This document shows, in pieces, positions 46,225 through 55,778 of a stretch of DNA of 64,000 nucleotides. Under the pieces are notes generated by a model. It saw nothing but the letters and a program-made list of their open reading frames with translations, had not been told where the DNA came from and did not search any database. Every line of letters begins with the position of its first letter. Positions within the stretch are counted from its first letter, which is position 1. This DNA is from Halorhabdus rudnickae (lineage in GTDB: Archaea; Halobacteriota; Halobacteria; Halobacteriales; Haloarculaceae). Location: contig NZ_CAAHFB010000001.1 in the NCBI RefSeq assembly GCF_900880625.1, forward strand, positions 1,798,001-1,862,000. Reading direction: 5' to 3'. A program made the translations under genes and the position numbers.

Positions 46225-46632
46225 TTGTTCATCGACCGTGCAGCCGAGCGCGCCGGCCCATACGATTGGGATTCGCCTGTTCTCTCGGATCTGCTTTACT
46301 GACTGTCCGCGTGTTTTCCACAGTATCACGAACACTCTATGGCGCTTTCGATCACCACGAACGGTCGGGACAGTGTCTCTTGCAGCCGACGCCAGCTCAG
46401 CCCGGTATCAGTTCGCTCGTTGCGCGAGTGAATGCGTCGTCACGGCGCTCGTGGCTTTCCTGACCACAGTGGCTGTCGCCCGCTCGCGTTTCTAACCGGC
46501 GATCTATTTGATTGCGATTATCCGAATATATGATTAAGCATCAGATGTGAGTACCCGATCGCGAGCAGTTCAGGTCTCTCGGCCGGAGCACAATCCGACA
46601 GCTATTTAATGTCGTCTGTGGGGAATAGACAT
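46225..46632. other. Intergenic stretch before galE
   Basis: About 400 bp with no convincing gene in either strand; short frames here lack start signals and family patterns. The last 40 bp contain the probable galE promoter, CAGCTATTTAATGTCG (about 46598-46613). No hairpin of note was seen. Confidence 0.5.
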
Positions 46633-47580
46633 ATGAGGCTGACTGATAAAAAGATCCTCGTGACCGGTGGTGCAGGGTTGATCGGATCGGCGCTGGCGGA
46701 GCGACTTCTCGACGACAACGACGTCGTCATCGTTGATGACCTCTCGAACGGGATCGCGGAGTCCGTCCCGGAGGCTGCGACGTTTGTCGAAGGTGACCTG
46801 ACCGACGAGGCTGTCGTCGCCGAGGCGATCGACGCCGAGACGGATGTCGTCTTCCACCTGGCGGCCGACAAGTACGTCAACGCCGATCAACCGCGAGAAC
46901 AGTTCGAAACGAACGGCGAAATGACCTACAACATCCTCGAACGGATGAACGAGGTCGGCGTCGAACACATCGCCTTTACCTCTTCCTCGACGGTGTACGG
47001 CGAAGCACCGCGGCCAACGCCGGAGGACTACGCGCCCCTCGAACCGATCAGCGAGTACGGTGCGGCGAAACTCTCAGAGGAAGCGCTACTGTCGGTGTAC
47101 GGACACAACTACGGCTTTAGGACCTGGAACTTCCGGTTTGCGAATATCGTCGGGCCGCGCTACGGTGCTGGCGTCGTCCCGGACTTCATCTACAAACTCC
47201 AGCAGGACCCGGAATCGCTGACGATCCGGGGGAACGGACTCCAGGAGAAATCCTACATGACCCTCGAGGACTGCATCGACGCGATGTGTTATGTCGTCGA
47301 GAACACCGACAAGCCGGTCAACACGTACAATCTTGGCACGCGAACGACCACCTCCGTCAATCGGATCGCCGATATCGTCAGCGACGTCATGGGTGTCGAC
47401 CCCGAGTACGAATACACCGGTGGAGACCGCGGGTGGAGCGGCGACGTCCCCAAGATGCGCCTCTCGATCGAGAAGCTCGCCGCGCTCGGTTGGGAACCGA
47501 CAGTCCCGAGCGATCAAGCCGTCCGAGAAGGTGCCCAAGCGATCCTCGAGAACGCCGAGAACGAACCCCACCTGAGCTAG
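46633..47580 (+). CDS. galE: UDP-glucose 4-epimerase-type SDR enzyme
   Basis: 315-residue extended SDR. Rossmann motif VTGGAGLIGSALAERLL, catalytic SEYGAAK (YxxxK), TSSSTVYGE and the substrate-loop NIVGPRYGAGVVPDFI. The neighbourhood of galT and galK supports interconversion of UDP-galactose and UDP-glucose; general NDP-sugar epimerase is the alternative. The start at ATG 46633 is about 27 bp after a TATA-like CTATTTAATG, as for leaderless genes, so the open eight-residue upstream extension is left out. Confidence 0.82.
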   Translation: MRLTDKKILVTGGAGLIGSALAERLLDDNDVVIVDDLSNGIAESVPEAATFVEGDLTDEAVVAEAIDAETDVVFHLAADKYVNADQPREQFETNGEMTYNILERMNEVGVEHIAFTSSSTVYGEAPRPTPEDYAPLEPISEYGAAKLSEEALLSVYGHNYGFRTWNFRFANIVGPRYGAGVVPDFIYKLQQDPESLTIRGNGLQEKSYMTLEDCIDAMCYVVENTDKPVNTYNLGTRTTTSVNRIADIVSDVMGVDPEYEYTGGDRGWSGDVPKMRLSIEKLAALGWEPTVPSDQAVREGAQAILENAENEPHLS

Positions 47581-47736
47581 GCTCAAGACGGACTGTCGTT
47601 GTGTTGTAATTCGGTCCGGCGTCGGCGTTGTACCGGCGTGCACGGCCGTCACCGCGCCCGTAGCGTCGCGGCTCGATAGAAATACTCGACACCTTTAATA
47701 CCCCAAGACACGCTTCCTGTAAGATAGAGAAACACC

Positions 47737-48915
47737 ATGCCACGGACAATCTCGGAGGGTGTCAGCGTCGTACACGACTGGCGGAGTGGTGACGGAGAAA
47801 GCGCTATCGAGGCGTTGTTCGACGTGTTTCGCCGTCAATACCGTGAGCAATCGGTATCGGATCAGCCGACAGATAACGTCCGCTTTACGGTGAAAACGGA
47901 CCTTCTCAGACAGAATCCGCCGGATATCTGGTTCGACTGGCCCGGCGCAAATCTCCCGCCATACATCAATGCTGGCGTGTTAGCAGACGTCACACATCTC
48001 TGGGATCGGAACAACCTGGCATCGAAGTATCTGGACGGACCGGCTTCGCTGTCCCGGTTCGACGGGCAGTACTACGCCATTCCAGTCAACATCCACCGCT
48101 TAAACAACCTGTTTTACAACGTCGAACTCGTCGAGAAAGCCGGTGTCGATCCGACTACTGCGGGATCGCCGCGCGAGTTCATCGAGATCCTCGAGCAGGT
48201 CTCGGACACCGGCACAGTACCGCTCATTCAGCCGATGAAAAACCCCTGGCCGATCGTACAACTGTGGGCGACGATTCTCCTCGGGCAGGCAGGTCCCGAC
48301 GTATACAACCAGATCACGGAAGGTGACGCCCAACGAAACAGTTCGGCGATCGAAACGTCGCTCACGCTTCTCGAGCGGTACATGGACTTTACGCCCGACA
48401 ATTCGCTGTTCCTCAATTTGACCGACGTCCAGAGCCGGTTCACTGACGAAGAATCGGCGTTTTTCACCCAAGGGGACTGGTCTGTCAAGGGGTTCAACAC
48501 TCAGGCGGACTTTGACTACCAAGCGGAGTGGGACTATCTTCCATTCCCCGGGACAGAAGACCGCTACGTGATGAACATGGACGCGGCCATCGCCGCGAAG
48601 ACAGACGGTCTCGACGACGGCGTGGAAGGGTTCCTGGAAACGGCTGCCTCCGTGGAGGGGCAGGTAGCGTTCAACAAGGAGAAGGGATCGATCCCACCAC
48701 GTACGGATGTGCCCGAAAACGAGTTCTCTGCGTTCCAGCAAGACCAGATCCGTTCGTTCCAGCGGTCCCGCTCGCAACCACCATCGATCGCTCACGGGCT
48801 GGCAGCCACCCCGGACCAGCGGATCGAACTGTTGTCGACGTTCACGGAGTTCGCTTCGGAGCCGGATGTCGATTCGGCCCGGAAAGAACTGGTCGAGACC
48901 TTCGAGAAATCGTAA
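47737..48915 (+). CDS. Sugar-type ABC solute-binding protein without signal peptide
   Basis: 392-residue protein of extracellular solute-binding family 1 (carbohydrate type). It reads ISEGVSVVHDWRSGDGESAI, PPDIWFDWPGANLPPYINAG, LSRFDGQYYAIPVNIHRLN and FFTQGDWSVKGFNTQADFDY, all typical. No Tat motif, lipobox or hydrophobic N-terminus precedes the domain, and a TATA-like TTTAATACC (near 47695) stands upstream, so the start seems native. No ABC permease genes are adjacent. It may be a cytoplasmic sugar sensor, or a gene that has lost its export signal. It lies between galE and galK. Confidence 0.78.
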   Translation: MPRTISEGVSVVHDWRSGDGESAIEALFDVFRRQYREQSVSDQPTDNVRFTVKTDLLRQNPPDIWFDWPGANLPPYINAGVLADVTHLWDRNNLASKYLDGPASLSRFDGQYYAIPVNIHRLNNLFYNVELVEKAGVDPTTAGSPREFIEILEQVSDTGTVPLIQPMKNPWPIVQLWATILLGQAGPDVYNQITEGDAQRNSSAIETSLTLLERYMDFTPDNSLFLNLTDVQSRFTDEESAFFTQGDWSVKGFNTQADFDYQAEWDYLPFPGTEDRYVMNMDAAIAAKTDGLDDGVEGFLETAASVEGQVAFNKEKGSIPPRTDVPENEFSAFQQDQIRSFQRSRSQPPSIAHGLAATPDQRIELLSTFTEFASEPDVDSARKELVETFEKS

Positions 48916-48938
48916 CCGTCGCCGCGATCGCTACCGGG

Positions 48939-50030
48939 TCAGTTTTCGGCGGAGACGGAGACGCCCTCGCTTGCCGTCACGAGGTGATAGTGTGGGTCTC
49001 GATCCGGGAACTGATCGGTGTAAGTCTCGTAGACGGATTCGGCGAACGCATCCGCGCCCGCGGTGTCCACGATCGCGATCGCTGTGCCGCCCCATCCAGC
49101 GCCCGTGAGCCGAGCACCGTACGCGCCTTCCTCGAGGGCCGCATCCACGAAGAAGTCCAGTTCCGCGCAACTGGCCTCGTAGTTCTCCGCAATATCCCGA
49201 TGGGCAGTCACGAGCACGTCGCCAAAGCCGGCGTTATCGCCGCTTTCGAGTGCCTCGACAGCGCGCTGGACGCGCTCGTTCTCCCGGATGACGTAGCCGA
49301 GACGCTGTTTCTGGAGCGGGGGGAGCGCATCGAGATCGTCCGCGGAGACATCCTTCGAACTGGACTCGCCGAGGGTGTCCAGTGCCGCTTCGACGGTCTC
49401 CCGGCGCTGGTTGTACTCGGAATCGACCAGCTCTCGCTCGACGCCGGTGTGGAAGACGACGACCTCGAGGTCTTCCGGAAAACGGACCGGTTCGTACCCG
49501 AGCGACTCCGTGTCGATCTTGAGCGCGTGGTCGGCTTGCCCGAGTGCGACGGCGAACTGATCCATGATACCACACGAGACGCCGACGAAGTCGTTCTCGA
49601 CGCGCTGGGCCAGCGTCGCCATCTCCTCGCGCGACAGACCGAACTCGTGGACACTGTCGAGGAAGCCGATGATCGCTAGTTCGAGACTCGCCGAGGAACT
49701 CATCCCCGAGCCGAGCGGGAGATCCCCGCTGAGTTCACCGACGAAGCCCGCCGGATCGTAGCCTTCCGCTTGCAAAACCGCGTAACAACCCGCGACGTAG
49801 TCGGTCCAGTCCCCGTTGGCCTGGGGATCGTCGATCGAGACCGTCCGTGTCTCGCCGATCGCCTCGGAGCGGATCTGTACCTCCTCGGCCTGGTCGGTCG
49901 GCGTGGCGTCCAGACGCGTATGGAGGTCCGTCGCAAGTGGCATCACGTATCCGTACGTGTAGTCCGTGTGCTCGCCGATCAGGTTCACCCGACCCGGAGA
50001 GACGATCTGGTACTCGTGTTGGTCGCGCAT
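48939..50030 (-). CDS. galK: Galactokinase
   Basis: 363-residue GHMP kinase. Substrate motif PGRVNLIGEHTDYTYGYVMP near residue 12, ATP motif LPLGSGMSSSASLEL near residue 106, and ARLTGAGWGGTAIAI near the end. It phosphorylates galactose at C1. Length fits bacterial galactokinases (about 380 residues). Convergent with the solute-binding gene (23 bp between stops) and with its own promoter before 50030. Confidence 0.93.
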   Translation of the reverse strand: MRDQHEYQIVSPGRVNLIGEHTDYTYGYVMPLATDLHTRLDATPTDQAEEVQIRSEAIGETRTVSIDDPQANGDWTDYVAGCYAVLQAEGYDPAGFVGELSGDLPLGSGMSSSASLELAIIGFLDSVHEFGLSREEMATLAQRVENDFVGVSCGIMDQFAVALGQADHALKIDTESLGYEPVRFPEDLEVVVFHTGVERELVDSEYNQRRETVEAALDTLGESSSKDVSADDLDALPPLQKQRLGYVIRENERVQRAVEALESGDNAGFGDVLVTAHRDIAENYEASCAELDFFVDAALEEGAYGARLTGAGWGGTAIAIVDTAGADAFAESVYETYTDQFPDRDPHYHLVTASEGVSVSAEN

Positions 50031-50160
50031 TGTTTACCGTCAATCATTCGATTAGCCACCTCTTAAAAATGATGATCGGTGGTTTCGCGCCTGCGTTACC
50101 CGGTCGAAGCGAGTGGCGGACAGTGATATTATCTGTAGAATTTGGTAATTAATCAGTTAT

Positions 50161-51898
50161 ATGGCTGGATAGTGGATCGGACATCGACGTTGGCGTCTGT
50201 TACTTTCCGGAGCACTGGCCGTCGGAGAACATGGAAGACGACATCAAGCAGATGGCCGCAACGGGCATCGAATACGTCCGCATGGCCGAGTTCGCGTGGT
50301 CAGAGTTCGAACCCAAACCAGGCGAATACGATTTCGAGTGGTTAGAGAGAGCAGTGTCACTGATTGAGGATCACGGGATGAAAGCCGTCCTGTGTACGCC
50401 GACAGCAGCACCGCCGAAGTGGCTCATCGACGAGTATCCCAGTGTGCTTCAGGAGGAAGCGGATAGAACGACCCGGGAGTTCGGCAGTCGCCGCCATTAC
50501 TGTTACAATTCGGAGATCTACCGCCGAGAATCTCGCCGCATCGTTGAGGAGTTGGCCGATCGCTTCGCGAATGAGGAGACCGTCGTCGGGTGGCAGGTCG
50601 ACAACGAGTACGGCTGGGCAGGGACACTGCACTGTTAGTGTGAGGTCTGTGGGAGTGGCTTCCGGAACTGGCTCCGTGAGAAGTACGGCGACATTGAGTC
50701 GCTCAACGAACGCTGGGGAACCGAGTTCAGGAGTCAGGAACTCACCTCGTTCAGCGAGATCGACCCACCTCGACATACGCCCGGGAGCCACCACCCATCG
50801 AAGCTACTGGACTATCATCGATTCACGAACGACGGTGTCGGGGAGTACAACCAGTTTCAGGTCGACATCCTGCGGGAGCACAACGATGAGTGGTTCGTCA
50901 CGCACAACTTCATGTCCCACGACGCGCTGAACGCCTACGGCGTGGCCGAAGCGTTGGGCTTCGCGTCCTGGGACTCCTACCCGACCGGTCACATACAGGT
51001 CCAGCGCGAGTCGGTTACCGAAGACGAGTATCGAGTCGGGAATCCGGACAACCTGGGACTCGACCACGACCTCTACCGGAGCGCGACCGAGTCGCCGGTG
51101 TGGATCATGGAACAGCAACCGGGCGACATCAACTGGCCGCCGTACTCGCCCCAACCCGCCGACGGTGCGATGGGGCTGTGGGCCCACTACGCGATCGCAC
51201 ATGGCGCGGATGTCGTCTTTGTCCCACCCTCGCGGGATCTGGGCAAGTACGACGCCGTCGTCGCCCCCACGCTGTATCTCGTCGACGAGGGCATCGCAGG
51301 GACGCTCGAAGCGTACGTCGAGGACGGTGGCGAACTCGTCGTGACGATGCGGACGGGATTCAAAGACCGCTACAACAGGCTTCACGACAGCGCCCAGCCG
51401 GGACCACTGGCGTCGCTCCTCGGAGCGACGGTCCGACAGCACGAGAGCGTCCCCGAGTCGATCACCAGTTCGGTCGTCTACGACGGTGAGACCTACGACG
51501 CGCGCGTCTGGAACGAGTGGCTGACCACCGACGAGGCCGAAACGATCGGCCACTACGAGGGCGAACGCTCCGAGGGGAAATCCGCGATCGTCCACAACAC
51601 GGTCGGTGACGGCTCGGTGGCCTACGTCGGGACCTATCCCAGCGAAGAGTTGACCAGCGCGGTCGTCTCCGATCTCCTCGAACGGGCCGGCGTCGAGACG
51701 ACCGAAAGGCTCCCGACGGGGGTTCGCGTCATGGAGCGGGACGACATGACCTGGGTTGGGAACTTCACCGGCGAATCGGTGACAGTCGACGTTCCCGAGG
51801 ACAGTGACTTCTATCCCGGAGGAGCGACCATCGAGGCCTACGACATCGCGGTCACAGACGCAGCGGCACCGACGATCGAGATCGACGATTCACAATAA
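50161..51898 (+). pseudogene. GH42 beta-galactosidase, inactivated by TAG stop, start damage and internal deletion
   Basis: The frame reads DVGVCYFPEHWPSENMEDDI onward, a GH42 N-terminus, but the ATG at 50161 is out of frame with it, so a small indel has damaged the start. The acid/base region VGWQVDNEYGWAGTLHC is followed at 50636 by TAG, then the same frame continues as CEVCGSGFRNWLREKYGD. Near 51220 AHYAIAHGADVV is joined directly to FVPPSRDLGKYDAVVAPTLY, skipping about 100 residues between barrel and trimerisation domain seen in GH42 enzymes. The C-terminal domain is intact. It lies at the end of the gal locus, before IS6 relic C. Confidence 0.85.
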
Positions 51899-52084
51899 CG
51901 TCTCGAGTGCCGGAAGTGTCGTAAGATGTACAATAGAACGGTCGATACCCGACCGTATGATTGTGCAGAGCGTGAGCAGACACCGTACTGGTTACAGTAT
52001 CCTAATGATCGAGTACAGCAACCATTCCTACCATATTTATATATTGTTACGTTAGTTGTTACTTTGGCGAGAATAACTCGGAGG

Positions 52085-52425
52085 AAGCTATCCACGACTG
52101 GGCCCAGAAACCGATCTACGGCCCGTCTGTGGAACGCACTACATACGTCTTGTCCGCTGAAATAGTGATTTAAATCACTGATCGCCAGTACTGGCTATAG
52201 GCCGCGACGAATACCGAAACAAGCTGAGTAGCGCCGATTCGACTATCTACGTCGACAGCGAACGTATTGACCGAGCAGTTCCGGTAAGAACTCTGTGAGA
52301 ACCAGGTTGTCGAAGCCGCCATGACTCTCGTCGACAGGACGGGCCATCGCCCCTTGCGCTACGACGACGCAAAGCGCCGAATACAGGTGACCGCCCCGGG
52401 AATCGAAACCGAGAACTCATATAAC
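52085..52425 (+). mobile_element. IS6-family transposase relic C
   Basis: Another dead copy: IHDWAQKPIYGPSVERTT, then ETVI-like EIVI with stop, ITDRQYWL (cf. INDRKYWL in relic B), VLTEQFR then ELCENQVVEAAMTLVD (cf. LTEIFSQELCEIHDVENAV). Up to five stop codons and changes of frame occur. It aligns with relic B over the catalytic core, confirming that both come from related IS6 elements. The 52426-52466 part and 51899-52084 contain no gene. Confidence 0.75.
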
Positions 52426-52466
52426 TACTTAGTCAAAAAAGAAGTATGATATTTTATTTGATTATT

Positions 52467-52942
52467 TCACACGTATGGTCGTTGTACCCGAGACGCAATG
52501 TGAATGATACGTTCGATCCGATCGACAGCCAGTTCCGTGTCATCGATTGCTGTCGGGAGATTCGATTCAACCTCGGTCGGCGGTTCGGGCGCGTCGAAGA
52601 GATATCGATCCATCACATCCTTGGCGGTTCCCCTGGAGAGTGTCCTCCCGACCAGGAGTTCGTACACCGACTGTCCCGAGTTGATAGATGCCGGTGTGGT
52701 CGACCAGTGGGCCGAACGTTTCGGGGTCAAGTTGCTCCGGCGCCGAGTACTGCGGTGAGAGTCCCCTTTGGCCGTCCCCCCGCTCCAATCTGTTCACGCT
52801 CGTCTATTGTCGAGAAGTCGACATTGACCGCTGGCTCGGTGGGGATTCGCTCCGGGATCGCCGCGTGATCAGTCGGCAAGAACTCTATGGCTGCCGTATC
52901 CCTCAGTTGAGGGATCTGGTCACTGTAATATATGCGTGTCAT
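52467..52942 (-). pseudogene. Ser/Thr protein kinase relic
   Basis: Minus-strand fragments of a Hanks-type kinase of the haloarchaeal type. The upstream part (about 52740-52942) reads AAIPERIPTEPAVNVDFST, then DEREQIGAGG (glycine-loop start). The second (about 52640-52770) reads GLSPQYSAPEQLDPETFGPL with DHTGIYQLGTV (activation segment APE and helix F). The third (52467-52700) gives VYELLVGRTLSRGTAKDVMD and APEPPTEVESNLPTAIDD in a shifted frame. The catalytic HRD and DFG loops between the first two parts are lost. Confidence 0.72.
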
Positions 52943-53092
52943 GTATCCTAACTCATAGAACTTATATCGGACTGGTGGTCAAGAGTTCATAATGTCCCGG
53001 AGATGAAACGACAAAGCACAGTCGAATACGCGTATCGGCGATACCCTCGTGAATCCGGTAGCACCAGCCAAAAGGCGGGTAAATTAGGTATT

Positions 53093-53542
53093 CTACTTGT
53101 TTTTGACGAACGTCACTGGAGACGGTGCATCAAGCATGATGTCCTGAGCGACGCTCCCGAAGACCGCCTTGCCACTCGGAGACCGCTTACGTCCGCCGAC
53201 GACGACCCGGTCGGCGTCGATCTCGGTGGCCAGATCAACGATCTCCGTGGCGTGGTCGCCGACCCGGCCGTGGATGTCGTATTTGACGCCGGCGTCGTCG
53301 AATGCGTCGGTGAGTGTCCGGACAGCCCCGTGTCGGTGAGCGACGTCGTCGGGGTCCGCATCCGATTGCGTATCGAAGTCCAGTCGATCCACTGTGTTTT
53401 CATATTCTTCCGGTGTGAATACGTGCGTGATGACGACCGTTGCCTCAGACGGCGTAGCTATCTCGAGGACTGTTTCCGCGAGTTCATCGATGCGATCGTT
53501 ATCTTTCGGCCCGATGGCCAAAAGAATAGTTTCCAGAGTCAT
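53093..53542 (-). CDS. Universal stress protein (UspA family)
   Basis: 149-residue UspA-fold protein. The start MTLETILLAIGPKDNDRID, a central LTDAFDDAGVKYDIHGRVG and the C-terminal VVVGGRKRSPSGKAVFGSVA follow the UspA plan; GGxxRSxxGKxxFGS is an ATP-binding-type loop (G2xG9xGS pattern somewhat changed). ATG 53542 gives the usual start; the 10-residue upstream extension is not conserved. Likely stress or osmotic response; its ligand is unknown. Intergenic 52943-53092 is empty. Confidence 0.88.
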   Translation of the reverse strand: MTLETILLAIGPKDNDRIDELAETVLEIATPSEATVVITHVFTPEEYENTVDRLDFDTQSDADPDDVAHRHGAVRTLTDAFDDAGVKYDIHGRVGDHATEIVDLATEIDADRVVVGGRKRSPSGKAVFGSVAQDIMLDAPSPVTFVKNK

Positions 53543-53825
53543 GATGAAATCAACGTTTGTATGACTATACAAGAGACTATTTAAACATTTCTATCATATC
53601 CACGTTCGCAGTACACCACAGAAATTCACGATAATCAAGTCGCCTCTGTTGATAGCATAAAAGTGATTTAGTATTGAAAACGACCATAGTTTGTTGATTG
53701 ATTTCGGACAAGAGGCGGGGAATCGGAACTGAAGACGATTGATCTTCGTCTGAAAGGCAATAGTCCACGTGACAATGAAGGGTACTCTGGTCGTCGGGAC
53801 GGATTCCATCGTCGCGTGTCAGCCT

Positions 53826-54671
53826 TCAGTAGCCCAGTTCCGTGAGTGTCGCGTCGATCCCGGGGAGATACTCCGATCCAAACAGCCGTACGTGGATGAG
53901 TAACGGATACAGGCGATAGACGAAGCGCCGGTGCTCGAAGAACCCTGGTTCGATAGAGTGCCGTGAGCGGTAGCGTTCGAAGAACGGATCACCGAACGTG
54001 TCCGTCCAGTCGACGTACGCCAGTTCCACCTCGGGATGGGCGTAGTAGATCGCCGGATCGAGGAACGCCCGCACGTCACCGTTGGCCGCCAGGACGTTCG
54101 TCCGCCAGACGTCGCCGTGGATCAGTGCCGGCTCGTCGGGCTCGACGAGCAAATCTGACAGGTCGTCTGCGACCTTCTGGATGCGCTCGAAACGCTCGCG
54201 ATCGAGCGGTCCCTCCTCGCGTGCGCCGCGGGCCTGCCGGCACAGCCGGTGTTCGCGGAAGAAATCGATCCAGTCGTCCGTCCAGGGGTTGGGCTGTGCG
54301 AGCGGGCCACAGAGCGTCTGGAAGGGGAAGCCAAAGGCCTCGGCCGAATGATCGTGAAGTGCCGCCAGCTGGTCGGCAGCGTCACGTTCGACTGCCGGCG
54401 TGATCGTGGAGTCGCCATCGACGTACTCGATGACGAGCAGGTCGTCACTCGCCGACAACACGGCTGGAACCGCCAGATCGGTGTGGGTCCCGAGATAGCG
54501 GAGCATCGATGCTTCGACTGAGAGCGGCGTCTCGCCGGTCTTGGCGACGACCGACGTACCATCAGCGAGATCGACGCGGTGGACTTGCCCAATCATCCCA
54601 CCGTCGAGTTCCCGGCAGGCCGTCGGCTCGACGGCGAGAGTATCGCCGACTTTTCGAGCGATCGGATGCAC
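53826..54671 (-). CDS. Fructosamine kinase-family protein
   Basis: 281-residue APH-type kinase. Seen: a glycine-containing CRELDGGMIGQVHRVDLADG, Lys in SVVAKTG, catalytic LIHGDVWRTNVL and metal-binding FLDPAIYYAHPEVELAY, all as in fructosamine-3-kinase and ketoamine kinases, which repair glycated proteins. Length fits (about 290). It starts 3 bp after the HAD gene's stop, so the two genes are co-translated. A protein-repair or sugar-phosphorylating role is inferred. Confidence 0.87.
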   Translation of the reverse strand: MHPIARKVGDTLAVEPTACRELDGGMIGQVHRVDLADGTSVVAKTGETPLSVEASMLRYLGTHTDLAVPAVLSASDDLLVIEYVDGDSTITPAVERDAADQLAALHDHSAEAFGFPFQTLCGPLAQPNPWTDDWIDFFREHRLCRQARGAREEGPLDRERFERIQKVADDLSDLLVEPDEPALIHGDVWRTNVLAANGDVRAFLDPAIYYAHPEVELAYVDWTDTFGDPFFERYRSRHSIEPGFFEHRRFVYRLYPLLIHVRLFGSEYLPGIDATLTELGY

Positions 54672-54674
54672 GTC

Positions 54675-55667
54675 TCAGTCCACACCGTCGGATGATCTTT
54701 GCGCTCGCGGTTCTCTCGTGGAGACGCCAAGCGCCGTGAACGTCTGCCGGAGGGCGTCCGTGACACTCGTCTCGCGGGGGACGATAATGGCGTCAGTATC
54801 GGCAGCTAGTTGGGTCGTTCGAAGCGCTGACAGCTCGATGGACCGATACTCGGCCGGGAGTTCCGCCAGCAGGTTCCCCCGCCCGGCGACAGCCATCAAC
54901 AGGTCCGCAGCCGCGGCCATCGGAAGGTCGTTCGCCGAATCACCGGCTGCCAGCACGTACTCCCACTCGCGTTCGGTGTGCAGTCGATCGACTGCTGCAC
55001 CTTTGTCGACGAACGTATACTCGCCAGTGAAACGACCGTCGCTTGTGGCGAAGTCGGTACCGATGACGTCGATCTCGTCGCCGAGCGACGCCGCGTAGGG
55101 TCGTGCGATATGGGTCGGAACGTCCGTGACGAGGACCACGTCGAGATCGACGACACTGGCGAGGTCGGCGATCACTCGTCGGATCTCGGGATCTACGCGG
55201 ACGTGACGTTCCACAACGCGTTCGAAGGCGCCTTGGACCCGCTCCCGGTGTCGACCGTCCAGAAAGGTCCCGTAGCGGTCGAGAATCCGGCGTTGCATCT
55301 CGCGATAGTCGCCGGCGTCACCGGCTGTGGCGGACGCCGAGGCGCGCCTGGCTCGATAGCGGACGAGTCCGGCGAGAAGACGGGCGACCGGGCGACCCAA
55401 TCCCGCCGCTGCGAGGACGTCACAGACACGGATCATCCCGAGCCAGCGCCGACGGGAACGGTCGCCACCGGCATAAGCTGCGACCGATCCAAGCACGTCA
55501 CGGAGCGTGTCACGGTCGGCTTCATCGAGAGAGATGTCGCCGACGTAGGGAAGCAACGCCAGCGACTCCACAAAGATCGAACCGTGGCGGTGAACGGTCC
55601 CGTCAATGTCCAAGACGAGCGCGACGCGATCGCCGGCCGTGATACCTGTGGACGAGTCCGAGACCAT
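54675..55667 (-). CDS. HAD-family phosphatase
   Basis: 330-residue HAD-superfamily hydrolase. Motif I LVLDIDGTVHRHG (Asp nucleophile), motif II VLVTDVPT (Thr), a Lys in YTFVDKGAAVD and motif IV AAGDSANDLPMAAAAD. The cap of about 120 residues between motifs I and II is helical and Arg/Ala-rich. It should remove phosphate from a small molecule. Its tight coupling to the fructosamine kinase gene suggests the two act on the same sugar or repair pathway, but the substrate is not known. Confidence 0.85.
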   Translation of the reverse strand: MVSDSSTGITAGDRVALVLDIDGTVHRHGSIFVESLALLPYVGDISLDEADRDTLRDVLGSVAAYAGGDRSRRRWLGMIRVCDVLAAAGLGRPVARLLAGLVRYRARRASASATAGDAGDYREMQRRILDRYGTFLDGRHRERVQGAFERVVERHVRVDPEIRRVIADLASVVDLDVVLVTDVPTHIARPYAASLGDEIDVIGTDFATSDGRFTGEYTFVDKGAAVDRLHTEREWEYVLAAGDSANDLPMAAAADLLMAVAGRGNLLAELPAEYRSIELSALRTTQLAADTDAIIVPRETSVTDALRQTFTALGVSTREPRAQRSSDGVD

Positions 55668-55778
55668 CTGGCTCCGGGTTGTGCCGTCGCCGTGTTGAGC
55701 GTATCGGCTCGCCGTCAGGCCTGGCGGAGTGGTCCCGTGCCCGCCTTCTCGACCGTGACGCTGGCCAACGTGGTCCGG

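Noticed and set aside
45109-46335. Open minus-strand frame opposite galT
   Set aside because: galT motifs are complete on the plus strand; the antisense frame is a codon-bias effect.
50636-50638. TAG in GH42 as a recoded (pyrrolysine-type) codon
   Set aside because: Haloarchaea have no known TAG recoding, and the same gene has a broken start and a large deletion, so loss of function explains the stop better.
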